A DNA stretch of 64,000 bases from Streptomyces sp. F001 (GTDB lineage Bacteria > Actinomycetota > Actinomycetes > Streptomycetales > Streptomycetaceae). Positions within the stretch are counted from its first letter, which is position 1, and the number at the start of each line of letters is the position of its first letter. The DNA lies in contig NZ_QZWF01000006.1 of assembly GCF_004187715.1 (NCBI RefSeq), positions 62,001 through 126,000 on the forward strand, given 5' to 3'. Positions 23,221 to 32,166 of the stretch are shown here, piece after piece. A program made the translations under genes and the position numbers. Below the pieces are notes generated by a model. The model was given only the letters and a program-made list of their open reading frames with translations. It was not told where the DNA came from and searched no databases.

Positions 23221-26200
23221 GTCCCGTGCACGACGAGTCGTCCTTCGGTTCCGCCATCGTTGCCGCCCTCTGCGAACGCGGCTGGCGCGAGGCGAACCCC
23301 GAGGACTACCGGGCCGACCTCGGCCTGGACACCAACGAGCTGTTCACCTTCATCGGCGCGACCCAGCCCGACGAGTGGAACGAACTCCTCACCGTCTACG
23401 GCGGCAACCCCAACGAGGCCCAGCGCGGCTTCGCCCAACGCCTCGACCGAGCCATAGCCGACGACGGCCTCCTCCACGTCCTCCGCAACGGCGTCAAGGA
23501 CCGCGGAGTCCGCCTCCGCGTCGCCTACTTCAAGCCCAACCTCATCTCCGCCGACTCCGTCCTCGACGGCTACCGGGCCAACCGCCTCACCGTCGTCCGC
23601 GAACTCCCCTACGCCACCAAGCAGGCGGACTGGGGGCACCGCCTCGACCTCACCCTGTTCCTCAACGGCATCCCAATCGCCACAGCCGAGTTGAAGAACC
23701 CGCTCACCGGACAGGGTGTCGAGCAGGCCAAGGAGCAGTACCGGACCGACCGGGACCCGACCGAGCTGATCTTCACCCGACGGGTCATCGCGAACTTCGC
23801 CGTCGACCCGGACCTGGTCTTCGTCACCACGCAACTGCGCGGCAAGAGCACCCAGTTCCTGCCGTTCAACACGGGCTCGAGCGGCCCCGGCCAGCCCGGC
23901 GGAGCCGGGAACCCGGCGCCCACCACCCACGGCACGTACGCCACGTCCTACCTCTGGGAACAGGTCTGGCAGCGCGACAACTGGCTCGACCTCCTCCAGC
24001 GTTTCGTGCACCAGCAGAAGCACAAGACGCCCGGCGGCGGCACCACCAAATCGACGATCTTCCCCCGCTTCCACCAGTGGGACGTGGTCCGCAAGCTCAC
24101 CGCGCACGCGTCTGTCCACGGCGCCGGCCAGAACTACCTGGTCATGGCCTCCGCCGGCTCCGGCAAGTCGAACACCATCGGCTGGCTGGCCCACCGCCTC
24201 AGCGACCTGCACGCCCGCCGCGATCCGCACGTTCTCAGGCCCGACGCCCTCGCCGACGGCCGCATCAAGCCGGGCGAGCCCGTCTTCGACAAGGTCATCG
24301 TCATCACCGACCGCCGCGCCCTGGACGCCCAGCTCGCAGCCACCGTCGGCAGCTTCTCGCAGACGGACGGCCTGGTCGTGAAGGTCGACGAGAAGCACGG
24401 GGCCAAGAGCGAGCAGCTCGCCCGCGCCCTCTCCCGGGACACCGGCAAGATCGTCACGGTCACCCTGCACTCGTTCCCGGCGCTGCTGGACTACATCAAG
24501 CGCAACCCGACCGAGATCAAGGGCACCCGCTTCGCGATCATCGTGGACGAGGCGCACTCCTCCCAGTCCGGTGACGCCGCCACGGCCGTGAAGTCCGCCC
24601 TGCGGGACCTCGGCCTGGACGCCGACTCGGACGACGAAGGCGCGACCACGGTCACCGTGGACGACAAGCTGAAGGCGAAGGCGGTGGAACGCTCCCGCGC
24701 CGCCAACCTCTCCTACTTCGCCTTCACCGCCACGCCGAAGTCCAAGACGCTCGAACTCTTCGGCACGGAAGGCGTGGAGAACGGCAAGACCGTCTACCGC
24801 CCCTTCCACACCTACTCCATGCGCCAGGCCATCGAGGAGGGCTTCATCCTCGATCCCCTGCGCAACTACGTCACGTACAACACCTACTGGAAGCTCGCGA
24901 ACCTCAACCGCGACGAGAAGGAGGTCGACCCCTCCAAGGCGAACAGCCTGCTCGCCCGGTTCGCGCTCATGCACGAGCACACGGTGTCCCAGCACGCGCA
25001 GGTCATCGTCGAGCACTTCGTCACCCACACCCGCGGCCGGCTCGGCGGGCGCGCCAAGGCGATGGTGGTCACGGCCTCCCGCCTCTCCGCCGTGGAGATG
25101 GCCCGCGCCATCCGCAGTTACATCAAGGACCGGGACTACGACACCAAGTACCCGGACCTGGGTGTGCTGGTCGCGATCTCCGGCTCTCTCACCATCGACG
25201 GCGAGGAGACCACCGAGGTCAAGGAGAACGGCGGCCTCTCCGAAGGCGCGCTTCCGAAGGCCTTCGCCTACACCCGCGCCGACGACAAGGCCGCGAAGGC
25301 CGGCGGCAAGGGCCAGCAGGAATACCGGATCCTGGTCGTCGCCGAGAAGTACCAGACCGGCTTCGACCAGCCGCTCCTCACGACCATGTACGTCAACAAG
25401 ACACTGACCGGCATCGCCGCCGTGCAAACCCTCTCCCGCCTCAACCGCACCGCCGAGCGCAAGTCCCAGGCCGACCTCGCCGTCCTGGACTTCGTCAACG
25501 AGGCCGAGGACATCCAGGACGCCTTCCGCCCGTACTTCGAGGAGGCGCACACTCTGCCCTCCGACCCCAACCTCCTCTACACGGCCCAGAGTCGCGTCAT
25601 GTCCGTGCCGGTCATCTCCGAGCAGGACATGGACGAGTTCGTCGCCGCGTACATCGAGGCGGAGAAGAAGGCAGGGGGCTCCCAGTCCAAGTGGGAGAAG
25701 CTCCATGCCGAGCTGTACCGGCTCCTGTCCCCCGCCGTCACCCGCTTCTCCGCCCTCCTGGAGAGCGAGGAGGAGGACGACGTCGAGACCGCCGAGGACT
25801 TCCGCGCCAACCTCAACGACTATGTCCGCAAGTACGGCTTCCTCGCGCAGATCGTCCCCTACCAGGACGCCGAGTTGGAGCGCCTGTACCTCTACGGACG
25901 CTACCTGCTCAACCGCCTCCCTCGCCTCGCCGACGGCGGAGTCGACATAGGTGAGGTGGATCTGAGCCACCTGCGCGTCGAGAAGACCGGCGAGCACGAC
26001 GTGTCGCTCAGCCCCGAGGGCGCGGCCGAGCTCAAGGGATTCGGCGACGGAGCGGGCGGCGCCAAGGACGCCGAGAAGTCACTGCTGTCCGAGCTGATCG
26101 AGAAGTTCAACGCCAAGTTCGGCACGGAGTTCACCGAGGAGGATGTCCTCCCGGCCTTCAACGCCACGAAGAAGGACCCGAAGGTGCGAGCCGCCGCACT

Positions 26201-26399
26201 CGTCAACGACGAGGAGAACTTCGGCATCGTCTTCGACAAGAAGTTCGAGGAGAACATGATGGACCATGTCTCCACCATCGACACCCTCGGCAAGCGGTAC
26301 TTCGGCACCGACCGGGACTTCAAGTCCAACCTCGACCGTAGCGCCCGCCGGGCCGCCTGGCGGATGATCCGCCGGGAGGAGGGGCTGGACGAGCTCTGA
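23217..26399 (+). CDS. hsdR: type I restriction endonuclease subunit HsdR
   Basis: A 1060-residue R subunit. The N-terminal PD-(D/E)xK nuclease shows LDLTLFLNGIPIATAELKNP with a following QAKEQY around residues 140-180. The SF2 translocase has Walker A ASAGSGKSNTIGW (~310), DEAH-type VDEAHSSQSG (~443), FTATPKSKTL and the later motifs QTGFDQPLL and QTLSRLNR. The C-terminal helical part binds the M2S core. It cleaves unmethylated foreign DNA after ATP-driven translocation. The gene appears intact with all motifs. It is last of the hsdMSR operon and is followed by a hairpin terminator shared with the convergent DUF397 gene. Confidence 0.95.
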   Translation: MSPVHDESSFGSAIVAALCERGWREANPEDYRADLGLDTNELFTFIGATQPDEWNELLTVYGGNPNEAQRGFAQRLDRAIADDGLLHVLRNGVKDRGVRLRVAYFKPNLISADSVLDGYRANRLTVVRELPYATKQADWGHRLDLTLFLNGIPIATAELKNPLTGQGVEQAKEQYRTDRDPTELIFTRRVIANFAVDPDLVFVTTQLRGKSTQFLPFNTGSSGPGQPGGAGNPAPTTHGTYATSYLWEQVWQRDNWLDLLQRFVHQQKHKTPGGGTTKSTIFPRFHQWDVVRKLTAHASVHGAGQNYLVMASAGSGKSNTIGWLAHRLSDLHARRDPHVLRPDALADGRIKPGEPVFDKVIVITDRRALDAQLAATVGSFSQTDGLVVKVDEKHGAKSEQLARALSRDTGKIVTVTLHSFPALLDYIKRNPTEIKGTRFAIIVDEAHSSQSGDAATAVKSALRDLGLDADSDDEGATTVTVDDKLKAKAVERSRAANLSYFAFTATPKSKTLELFGTEGVENGKTVYRPFHTYSMRQAIEEGFILDPLRNYVTYNTYWKLANLNRDEKEVDPSKANSLLARFALMHEHTVSQHAQVIVEHFVTHTRGRLGGRAKAMVVTASRLSAVEMARAIRSYIKDRDYDTKYPDLGVLVAISGSLTIDGEETTEVKENGGLSEGALPKAFAYTRADDKAAKAGGKGQQEYRILVVAEKYQTGFDQPLLTTMYVNKTLTGIAAVQTLSRLNRTAERKSQADLAVLDFVNEAEDIQDAFRPYFEEAHTLPSDPNLLYTAQSRVMSVPVISEQDMDEFVAAYIEAEKKAGGSQSKWEKLHAELYRLLSPAVTRFSALLESEEEDDVETAEDFRANLNDYVRKYGFLAQIVPYQDAELERLYLYGRYLLNRLPRLADGGVDIGEVDLSHLRVEKTGEHDVSLSPEGAAELKGFGDGAGGAKDAEKSLLSELIEKFNAKFGTEFTEEDVLPAFNATKKDPKVRAAALVNDEENFGIVFDKKFEENMMDHVSTIDTLGKRYFGTDRDFKSNLDRSARRAAWRMIRREEGLDEL

Positions 26400-26409
26400 C
26401 ACACTCGGA

Positions 26410-26434
26410 GCCCGGTGCGACGCGCGCACCGGGC
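26410..26434. terminator. bidirectional hairpin between hsdR and the DUF397 gene
   Basis: GCCCGGTGCG and its perfect reverse complement flank a 5-nt loop, 10 nt after the hsdR stop and 20 nt before the stop of the convergent DUF397 gene. Confidence 0.7.
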
Positions 26435-26454
26435 CCCGGCAGTCTTCCGTGAGT

Positions 26455-26637
26455 TCAGCGCCCTGCGGCCATCCGCACGAAGCCGGCCCAGGCTTCCGTC
26501 CCGAAGGACAGCTTGGCTTCCGTGGGTCGCTTGGAGTCGCGTACCCATACGGCTTCACCGGTCTCGGCGACCTCGATGCACTCGCCGCCCTCCGCGCCGC
26601 TGTAGCTGCTCTTGCGCCACGACTCGCCCGTGTTCAT
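26455..26637 (-). CDS. DUF397 domain protein
   Basis: A 60-residue protein with the family core WRKSSYSGAEGGECIEVAE, then AVWVRDSKRP and the closing W-x-F helix (AWAGFVRMAAG). DUF397 proteins are abundant in Streptomyces and normally sit beside an XRE regulator of the DUF5753 type, as here: the start overlaps the regulator's stop by 4 nt. Genetic work on other members (bldB/whiJ-like modules) links such pairs to developmental or antibiotic control; the mechanism of this one is unknown. Confidence 0.9.
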   Translation of the reverse strand: MNTGESWRKSSYSGAEGGECIEVAETGEAVWVRDSKRPTEAKLSFGTEAWAGFVRMAAGR

Positions 26638-27494
26638 AGCTCTCCCAGCACCTTCTCTACGAATCCCAGGGACTCTCGCGGAGTGAGAGCCTGGCTTCGG
26701 ATGATCCCATAACGCGCTGAGATGGACCGCACCTCATCCCGGTCAGTGACGAGGATGCTGCGTCCCTGCACTTCCAAGTAGGCGATCTGGTCGCCCTTCC
26801 TCGGGGTGATCAACGTGAAAGGCCCGTCTACGCCAGCGTTGTCCTCACGGTCGTTCGGCATGACCTGGATCTCGACGTTGCGCTTGTGTCCGATCAGGAG
26901 GATGTTTTCCAGAACCCCGCGCAGCACGGACTTACCACCGAACGGTTTGCGGAGCAGGGCCTCCTCGATGACGAAACTCACGAGCGGTGCGGGCCATCGA
27001 GTAAAGATCTCTTGGCGCAACAACCGTGCCGCAACTCGCTGTTCAATCGTGTCCTCGTCCAGCAGCGGTCGCCGCATGGCCAACAGTGCGCGCATGTACT
27101 CCTCGGTCTGAAGGAGCCCCGGTACGGCTTGCACGGCGTAGAGGAAGAGCTCGTGGGCATCAGCCTCCAGCCGCGCCGCATCCCTGAAGAACGACGGATA
27201 CTGAGCCCGAGCAATCTCCTCCTTCATGGCCGTCAGCAAACCCCCAGCCCCCAACACCTCATCCGCCTTGTCGATGAACCGAGGCTGCGGAATCCGCCTC
27301 CCCTGCTCGATCGACGCCACCGTGTCCGCCGAGTAACCGACCAGCTTGCCGAACTCGGCCCGGTCCAGCCCCGCCCGCGTCCGCAGCAGCTTCAACTGCC
27401 GTCCGAACACGGTCACCACGCCCGTCCCCGGCTCGTCCTCCGGTCGCCGCTGCTCCTGCCCCCGCGCCGGCTCCTCGTCCCTCACCTCGGTCAT
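26634..27494 (-). CDS. XRE-family transcriptional regulator with DUF5753 sensor domain
   Basis: A 286-residue protein. A Cro/cI-type HTH (LKLLRTRAGLDRAEFGKLVGYSADTVASIEQGRR) occupies about residues 33-70. It is followed by the DUF5753 ligand/partner domain (FFRDAARLEADAHELFLYAVQAVPGLLQTEEYMRAL through GPFTLITPRKGDQIAYLE). It is a whiJ-like regulator paired with a downstream DUF397 partner (4-nt overlap) and a divergent HATPase gene, the common three-gene module of Streptomyces. It probably binds the 121-bp divergent region at 27495-27615. Confidence 0.9.
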   Translation of the reverse strand: MTEVRDEEPARGQEQRRPEDEPGTGVVTVFGRQLKLLRTRAGLDRAEFGKLVGYSADTVASIEQGRRIPQPRFIDKADEVLGAGGLLTAMKEEIARAQYPSFFRDAARLEADAHELFLYAVQAVPGLLQTEEYMRALLAMRRPLLDEDTIEQRVAARLLRQEIFTRWPAPLVSFVIEEALLRKPFGGKSVLRGVLENILLIGHKRNVEIQVMPNDREDNAGVDGPFTLITPRKGDQIAYLEVQGRSILVTDRDEVRSISARYGIIRSQALTPRESLGFVEKVLGEL

Positions 27495-27615
27495 CGTCCT
27501 ACCGCCTCTCCCCCGCGTACCGACCCGTACAGCACCCGCGCCCGCCCCGTACGAAAGATCGGCGTCAGCGCGTCACCACTGGTCACGCTATGCCACAGAA
27601 CGCCACCGTGAGTGC

Positions 27616-28062
27616 ATGACCGCAACACAATCCCCCCTCACGGTGCACCAGTTCACGATGCGTTTCAGCTCGACCCCCCGTGGCGCCCGCCTGGCCCGGC
27701 GCCTGTGCGGGCACCGGCTCGACACCTGGGGCATCCCGTACGGCAGCGACGCGCACGACGTCGTCACGCTCGTCGCGGCCGAGCTGTGCGCCAACGCCGT
27801 ACGGCACGGACACGTCGCCGGCCGGGACTTCCACGTCCTCCTCACCGCCGACCCGGCCACCCGCACCGTACGGATCGAAGTCAGCGACACCCGCGGTGAA
27901 CGCATCCCCCACCTCCCCACCGCCACAACACAGGAGGGCGACAGCGGACGCGGACTGCTCCTCGTCGAGGCGCTGGCCGACCGCTGGGGCTGTTCACCCC
28001 GCGCCACGGGCGGGCCCGGCAAGACCGTCTGGGCGGAGTGCACCATCCCCGGCCTGTCCTGA
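27616..28062 (+). CDS. ATP-binding protein, HATPase_c anti-sigma-like
   Basis: A 148-residue stand-alone GHKL ATPase domain with the N box ELCANAVRHGH near residues 57-67, the D/G1 region (IEVSDTRGERIP) and a G2 box DSGRGLLLVEALADRWG. This is the fold of serine kinases/anti-sigma factors of the RsbW/SpoIIAB class. It is transcribed divergently from the XRE gene and belongs to the XRE/DUF397/HATPase module. The start ATG at 27616 has weak SD sequence (AGTG), so a short upstream extension cannot be excluded. The partner protein is unknown. Confidence 0.85.
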   Translation: MTATQSPLTVHQFTMRFSSTPRGARLARRLCGHRLDTWGIPYGSDAHDVVTLVAAELCANAVRHGHVAGRDFHVLLTADPATRTVRIEVSDTRGERIPHLPTATTQEGDSGRGLLLVEALADRWGCSPRATGGPGKTVWAECTIPGLS

Positions 28063-28167
28063 TCACGTAGCTCGCACGCGCTCCGGCTGGACTCACCAAA
28101 CCCCACCCACGACACTGATCCCAACCACATCGAAGACCTTTCGGACACTCGACGGGGCGGGGGCCAG

Positions 28168-29775
28168 GTGCCGGAACCACGGCGGATCGCGGGACGCTAC
28201 GAGCTGCTGGAGCAGTTCAGCCACGGCGGCATGGGGGACGTGTGGCGCGGTTACGACGCCGTACTGGACCGGCCGGTCGCCGTGAAGCTCATCCGCCCGC
28301 AGGCCGTCACGTCACCGCACCTGGCGCAAGAACTTGAGAAGCGGTTCAAACGCGAGGCGCGGATCACCGCGCGGATCCAGCACCCGGGCGTGCCGCAGGT
28401 GTACGACGCCGATCTGGACGAGTCGTACGAGCAGTTGTTCCTGGTGATGGAGCTGGTCGACGGCGTGCCGCTGACCGCGTACGTGCACCCGGACCACCCC
28501 CTGCCCCTCAGCTGGGCGGTGGCCGTGGCCGCGCAGGTCGCGACGGTGCTGTCGTACGCGCACGACGTGCCCGTCGTCCACCGTGACCTGAAGCCGAGCA
28601 ACGTCCTCGTCGCCCGCGACGGCACGGTGAAGGTGCTGGACTTCGGCATCGCGGCGATCCTGCGGACGGACGTCACCAAGCTGACCGTGACGGGCAGTCC
28701 GATCGGGACGCACCAGTACATGGCGCCGGAACAGGTGCGCGGCGGACGGGTCACGCCGCGCACCGACCTGTACGCGCTGGGCTGCGTGCTGCACGAACTG
28801 CTCTGCGGACGGCCGCTGTTCGGCGGGGACAGCGAGTGGCAGCTGATGATGCAGCACGTCAACGCGGCACCGACGCCGCTGCGGCAGCTGCGTGCCGACG
28901 TACCGGCGGCGCTGGAGGAACTCGTCCTGCACCTGCTCCGCAAGGCGCCCGAGGCGCGTCCGGCGGACGTGCAGGAGGTGTACGAGCGGTTGCGGCCGTT
29001 CCTGCCGGTGACCGGCGAGGAGTCCGTACCGGAGGAGGCGGGGCCCGCCGGGGTGCCGGACCCGACCGGGATCTTCCGCCGCCCGTACGCGCCCCGCTCG
29101 CGCGCCGGTTCCGCGAGCGCGCGGCCCGCGGCGTCCCCCGCCGGGCCGGACGCACCACCTGCCGTCCCCGCGGCCGAGCGGGAGGCACTGCGGGAGCAGA
29201 TCCTCGACGTGCACGCGCACTACCGCGCCCTGATGGAGGAGGAGCGGTACGCGCAGGCCGCCGAGGTGGTGGGCGAGATGATCGAGCCGGCCGCGCGTGC
29301 TCTCGGCTCGGAGAGCAAGGCGGTCCTCGGGCTGCGGATGCGCCGGGCGGTCAGCCGTCAGCTGGCGGGTGACCACCGGGCCGCGCTGCCGGAGTTCGAG
29401 GCGCTCGCCGACGCCTACGCGCGCGTGAGCGGCCCGAGTAGCGAGGAGGCGCTGGACAGCCGGGCGCAGGCGGCCCGCTGCCGCGGGGAACTGGGGCAGG
29501 TGACCGAGGCGCTGGCGGGGCTGCACGGCGTCCTCGATGTCGTCCGCTCCGTCGACGGCGACGTGAGCGAGAACGCCGTGGAACTGCGCCGCGACATCGG
29601 CATGCTGCTGCTCGCGCAGGGGCGGGCGGCGGACGCCTTCGACGTCCTGGACCCGCTGCACGCGGATCTGTGTCTGGTGTTCGGCCCTGACGACGAACTT
29701 ACCGCCGAGGTGGCCGAGACCCTGGCCGTGATCCGGCTGGATCTCGACGGTGACGTCCCCCATTCCTCGCCCTGA
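28168..29775 (+). CDS. serine/threonine protein kinase with C-terminal helical repeat region
   Basis: A 535-residue Hanks-type kinase. It shows the Gly loop FSHGGMGDVWRG (residues ~19-30), the catalytic Lys in VAVKLI, HRDLKPSN, the DFG motif (DFGIAA), GSPIGTHQYMAPEQ and the APE region. The kinase ends near residue 280, and an Ala/Pro linker leads to a C-terminal TPR-like region (residues ~345-530) instead of the usual transmembrane helix, so it is probably cytosolic. The GTG at 28168 gives the standard N-terminus (RIAGRYELLEQ) and is preceded by GGGGC. It is followed 49 nt later by the helicase gene on the same strand, possibly co-transcribed. Confidence 0.9.
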   Translation: MPEPRRIAGRYELLEQFSHGGMGDVWRGYDAVLDRPVAVKLIRPQAVTSPHLAQELEKRFKREARITARIQHPGVPQVYDADLDESYEQLFLVMELVDGVPLTAYVHPDHPLPLSWAVAVAAQVATVLSYAHDVPVVHRDLKPSNVLVARDGTVKVLDFGIAAILRTDVTKLTVTGSPIGTHQYMAPEQVRGGRVTPRTDLYALGCVLHELLCGRPLFGGDSEWQLMMQHVNAAPTPLRQLRADVPAALEELVLHLLRKAPEARPADVQEVYERLRPFLPVTGEESVPEEAGPAGVPDPTGIFRRPYAPRSRAGSASARPAASPAGPDAPPAVPAAEREALREQILDVHAHYRALMEEERYAQAAEVVGEMIEPAARALGSESKAVLGLRMRRAVSRQLAGDHRAALPEFEALADAYARVSGPSSEEALDSRAQAARCRGELGQVTEALAGLHGVLDVVRSVDGDVSENAVELRRDIGMLLLAQGRAADAFDVLDPLHADLCLVFGPDDELTAEVAETLAVIRLDLDGDVPHSSP

Positions 29776-29824
29776 CCTGCTTGTTCGTCCGCACCGACGC
29801 CCGACCGGACACTAGGATCCACGC

Positions 29825-31972
29825 ATGCCGCAGCTCGCCTTCGACATCGGCTTCTTCGCCGAACTCCCCAAGCTCCAGCCGCCGGTCAGGAAGGGCGTTC
29901 TCGACACCTGGGAGAAGTTCAACCGGCTCACTCTCGATCAGCTCTTCAAGGACCCGGGGCTGAAACTGGAGAGCCTGACGAACGCGAAGGACAAGCAGAT
30001 CCGGACCATCCGCATCGACCAGTTCTGGCGCGGTGTGGTTCTCGCCCCGCCCTCCGGGGACACCTTCGTCCTGTTGCGGGTCATGCAGCACGACAAGGCC
30101 ATCGCGTGGGCGAAGAAGCAGAAGTCCAGCATCAACGAGGTGACCCGGGCCGTCGAGATCCGGGACGCGGCGACCCTGGACGAGATCACGCCGGCGTACG
30201 AGCGGGTGGCTCAGGCCTCGCCGAAGGAGCGGTTGTTCGCGAAGTTCTCCGACGGAGACCTGACCGCGCTCGGCATCGACGCCGAGACGCTGCGACAGGC
30301 CCGGTCGCTCGTCGACAAGGAGCAGTTGGAGGTCTTCGCGCCGCTGCTGCCGCAGGATCAGCGCGAGGTACTGCAGTACCTCGCGGAGGGCTGCACGGTC
30401 GAGGAGGTGTGGCAGGACATCGTCGCCCCCGCCCTGCAGGCGGCGGCGCAGCCGGTGGACACGCAGGACTACGACACGGCGATCCAGCACAGCCGGGCGC
30501 GCATCGCGCTGGTCACGGCCTCGGAGGAGTTGCGGGACATCCTTGAGAAGCCGTTCGCGGCCTGGCGGGTCTTCCTGCATCCGTCTCAGCGGAAGGTGGC
30601 CTACCGCGCGTCCTACTCGGGTCCTGCCCAGATCACGGGCGGGCCAGGCACCGGCAAGACCGTCGTCGCGCTGCACCGGGTCAAGCACCTGCTCGGATAC
30701 CTGCGCGACGGCGACCGCATCCTCCTCACGACGTACACCAACGCCCTCGTCAACGCGCTCCGTTCGGGACTGGAGTCCCTGGTGGAGGACCCGGAGCTGC
30801 GCGAGCGGGTGGACATCTCGACGGTGGACGGCTTCGCGAACCGGGTCGTCACCGAGGCGCCGGGCGCGGTGGCCCTGCGGCCGCTGATGAACAACGAGGA
30901 AGAGAGCCGCTGGGCAAAGGCCGCCAAGGCGACGGGCTTCACCGGCAGCGCGCAGTTCCTGGCGCAGGAGTACCGGCACGTCATCCTCGCCCAGGACATC
31001 AGGACCCTGGCCGAGTACGAGGCGGCGGACCGGCGTGGCCGCGGGAACCGGCTGCCCCAGGCCGAGCGGCCCCTGGTGTGGGAAACGGTGGAGCGGTTCA
31101 CGGCCGGCCTGGCCGAGGACGGGGCCCGCACCTGGCTGCAGACGTGCGCGGAGGCTGCGCGGCTGCTGGAGGAAAAGGGGCCGCAGTACCGGCATGTCGT
31201 GGTGGACGAGGCACAGGACCTGCACCCGGCGCAGTGGCGTCTGCTGCGCGCGGCCGTTCCCGCCCGCCCCGACGACCTGTTCATCGCGGGCGACCCGCAT
31301 CAGCGCATCTACGACTCGAAGGTGTCCCTGAAGTCGCTCGGCATCAAAGTGACCGGGCGGTCGGTGAAGCTCCGCAAGAACTACCGCAGCACCCAGGAGA
31401 TCCTGCGCTGGTCCACGGCGCTGCTCGTCGGCCGCCCCATCGCCCAGCTGGAGGACGAGAACCGCAACGACACCCTGCTCGGATACCGCTCCGCCCTCCA
31501 CGGCGACGGCCCCGCCGTGCACGCCGCGGCGACCGAGGAGGCCGAACTGGACGCGCTCGTCACCCAGGTACGGGCGTGGATGGACGCAGGCGTCGGCGCC
31601 GGGGAGATCGGGGTCAGCACTCGGTTCAACAAGACGTGCGCGAAGACGGTGGCGCGTCTGAAGGCCGTCGGCGTCCCCGCCACACCGCTGCGTGCCGCGG
31701 ACGCCGAGGGCGAAGCGACGACCGTGCGGGTCGGGACCATGCACTCGTTCAAGGGGCTCGAGTTTCGTTGCGTCGCTGTCATCGGCGTCACCGAGGAGGC
31801 ACTGCCGTTCCCCAAAGCGGTGACGCCGCCCGACGTGGACCCCAAACAGCACGAGACGGACATGATGGCCGAACGCTGCCTGCTGTTCGTGGCCTGCACC
31901 AGGGCGCGCGACAGCCTCTACGTCTCCTGGTCCGGCAAGCGCAGCCCGTTCCTGGTGGAGGCGGGCGTGTAA
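29825..31972 (+). CDS. UvrD/Rep-type superfamily I helicase with N-terminal RelE/ParE-like domain
   Basis: A 715-residue protein. Residues 1 to ~95 (FFAELPKLQPPVRKGVLDTW, then a KQIRTIRIDQFWRGVV strand and LLRVMQHDKAIAWAKK) match the beta-strand layout of RelE/ParE toxins ('R-IR----R-I, HD-AY-WA'). The SF1 helicase follows: Walker A GGPGTGKTVVAL (~278), VVDEAQDLHPAQW (~460), KNYRSTQEIL, GTMHSFKGLEF and VACTRARDSLYVSWSG. ATP-driven DNA or RNA unwinding is likely. The fused RelE-like part may bind ribosome or RNA, or be only a structural relic; its catalytic residues cannot be judged. It is adjacent to a kinase and an RNA-repair-like gene. Confidence 0.85.
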   Translation: MPQLAFDIGFFAELPKLQPPVRKGVLDTWEKFNRLTLDQLFKDPGLKLESLTNAKDKQIRTIRIDQFWRGVVLAPPSGDTFVLLRVMQHDKAIAWAKKQKSSINEVTRAVEIRDAATLDEITPAYERVAQASPKERLFAKFSDGDLTALGIDAETLRQARSLVDKEQLEVFAPLLPQDQREVLQYLAEGCTVEEVWQDIVAPALQAAAQPVDTQDYDTAIQHSRARIALVTASEELRDILEKPFAAWRVFLHPSQRKVAYRASYSGPAQITGGPGTGKTVVALHRVKHLLGYLRDGDRILLTTYTNALVNALRSGLESLVEDPELRERVDISTVDGFANRVVTEAPGAVALRPLMNNEEESRWAKAAKATGFTGSAQFLAQEYRHVILAQDIRTLAEYEAADRRGRGNRLPQAERPLVWETVERFTAGLAEDGARTWLQTCAEAARLLEEKGPQYRHVVVDEAQDLHPAQWRLLRAAVPARPDDLFIAGDPHQRIYDSKVSLKSLGIKVTGRSVKLRKNYRSTQEILRWSTALLVGRPIAQLEDENRNDTLLGYRSALHGDGPAVHAAATEEAELDALVTQVRAWMDAGVGAGEIGVSTRFNKTCAKTVARLKAVGVPATPLRAADAEGEATTVRVGTMHSFKGLEFRCVAVIGVTEEALPFPKAVTPPDVDPKQHETDMMAERCLLFVACTRARDSLYVSWSGKRSPFLVEAGV

Positions 31973-32166
31973 CGCCGGTGGGCCGTGCCCCCGACTGCAC
32001 CACCACCTACGCCTCCGGAAGCAGCCCGGGTGATCAAGTACGCCGCCGAGGCGGACGGCGACGAGCAGTAGCGCCCCCCAGAGCCGGATCACGAGCCGAC
32101 TCCTGGGAGCGGATGACACGATCGTGGGGGGGATGCCTGGCGCACCCTGGAGGGAGAGGAGGCGTG

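Noticed and set aside
23085..25997. 970-codon minus-strand open frame
   Set aside because: It lies opposite hsdR, is Val/Gly/Asp-rich without motifs, and is a complement shadow.
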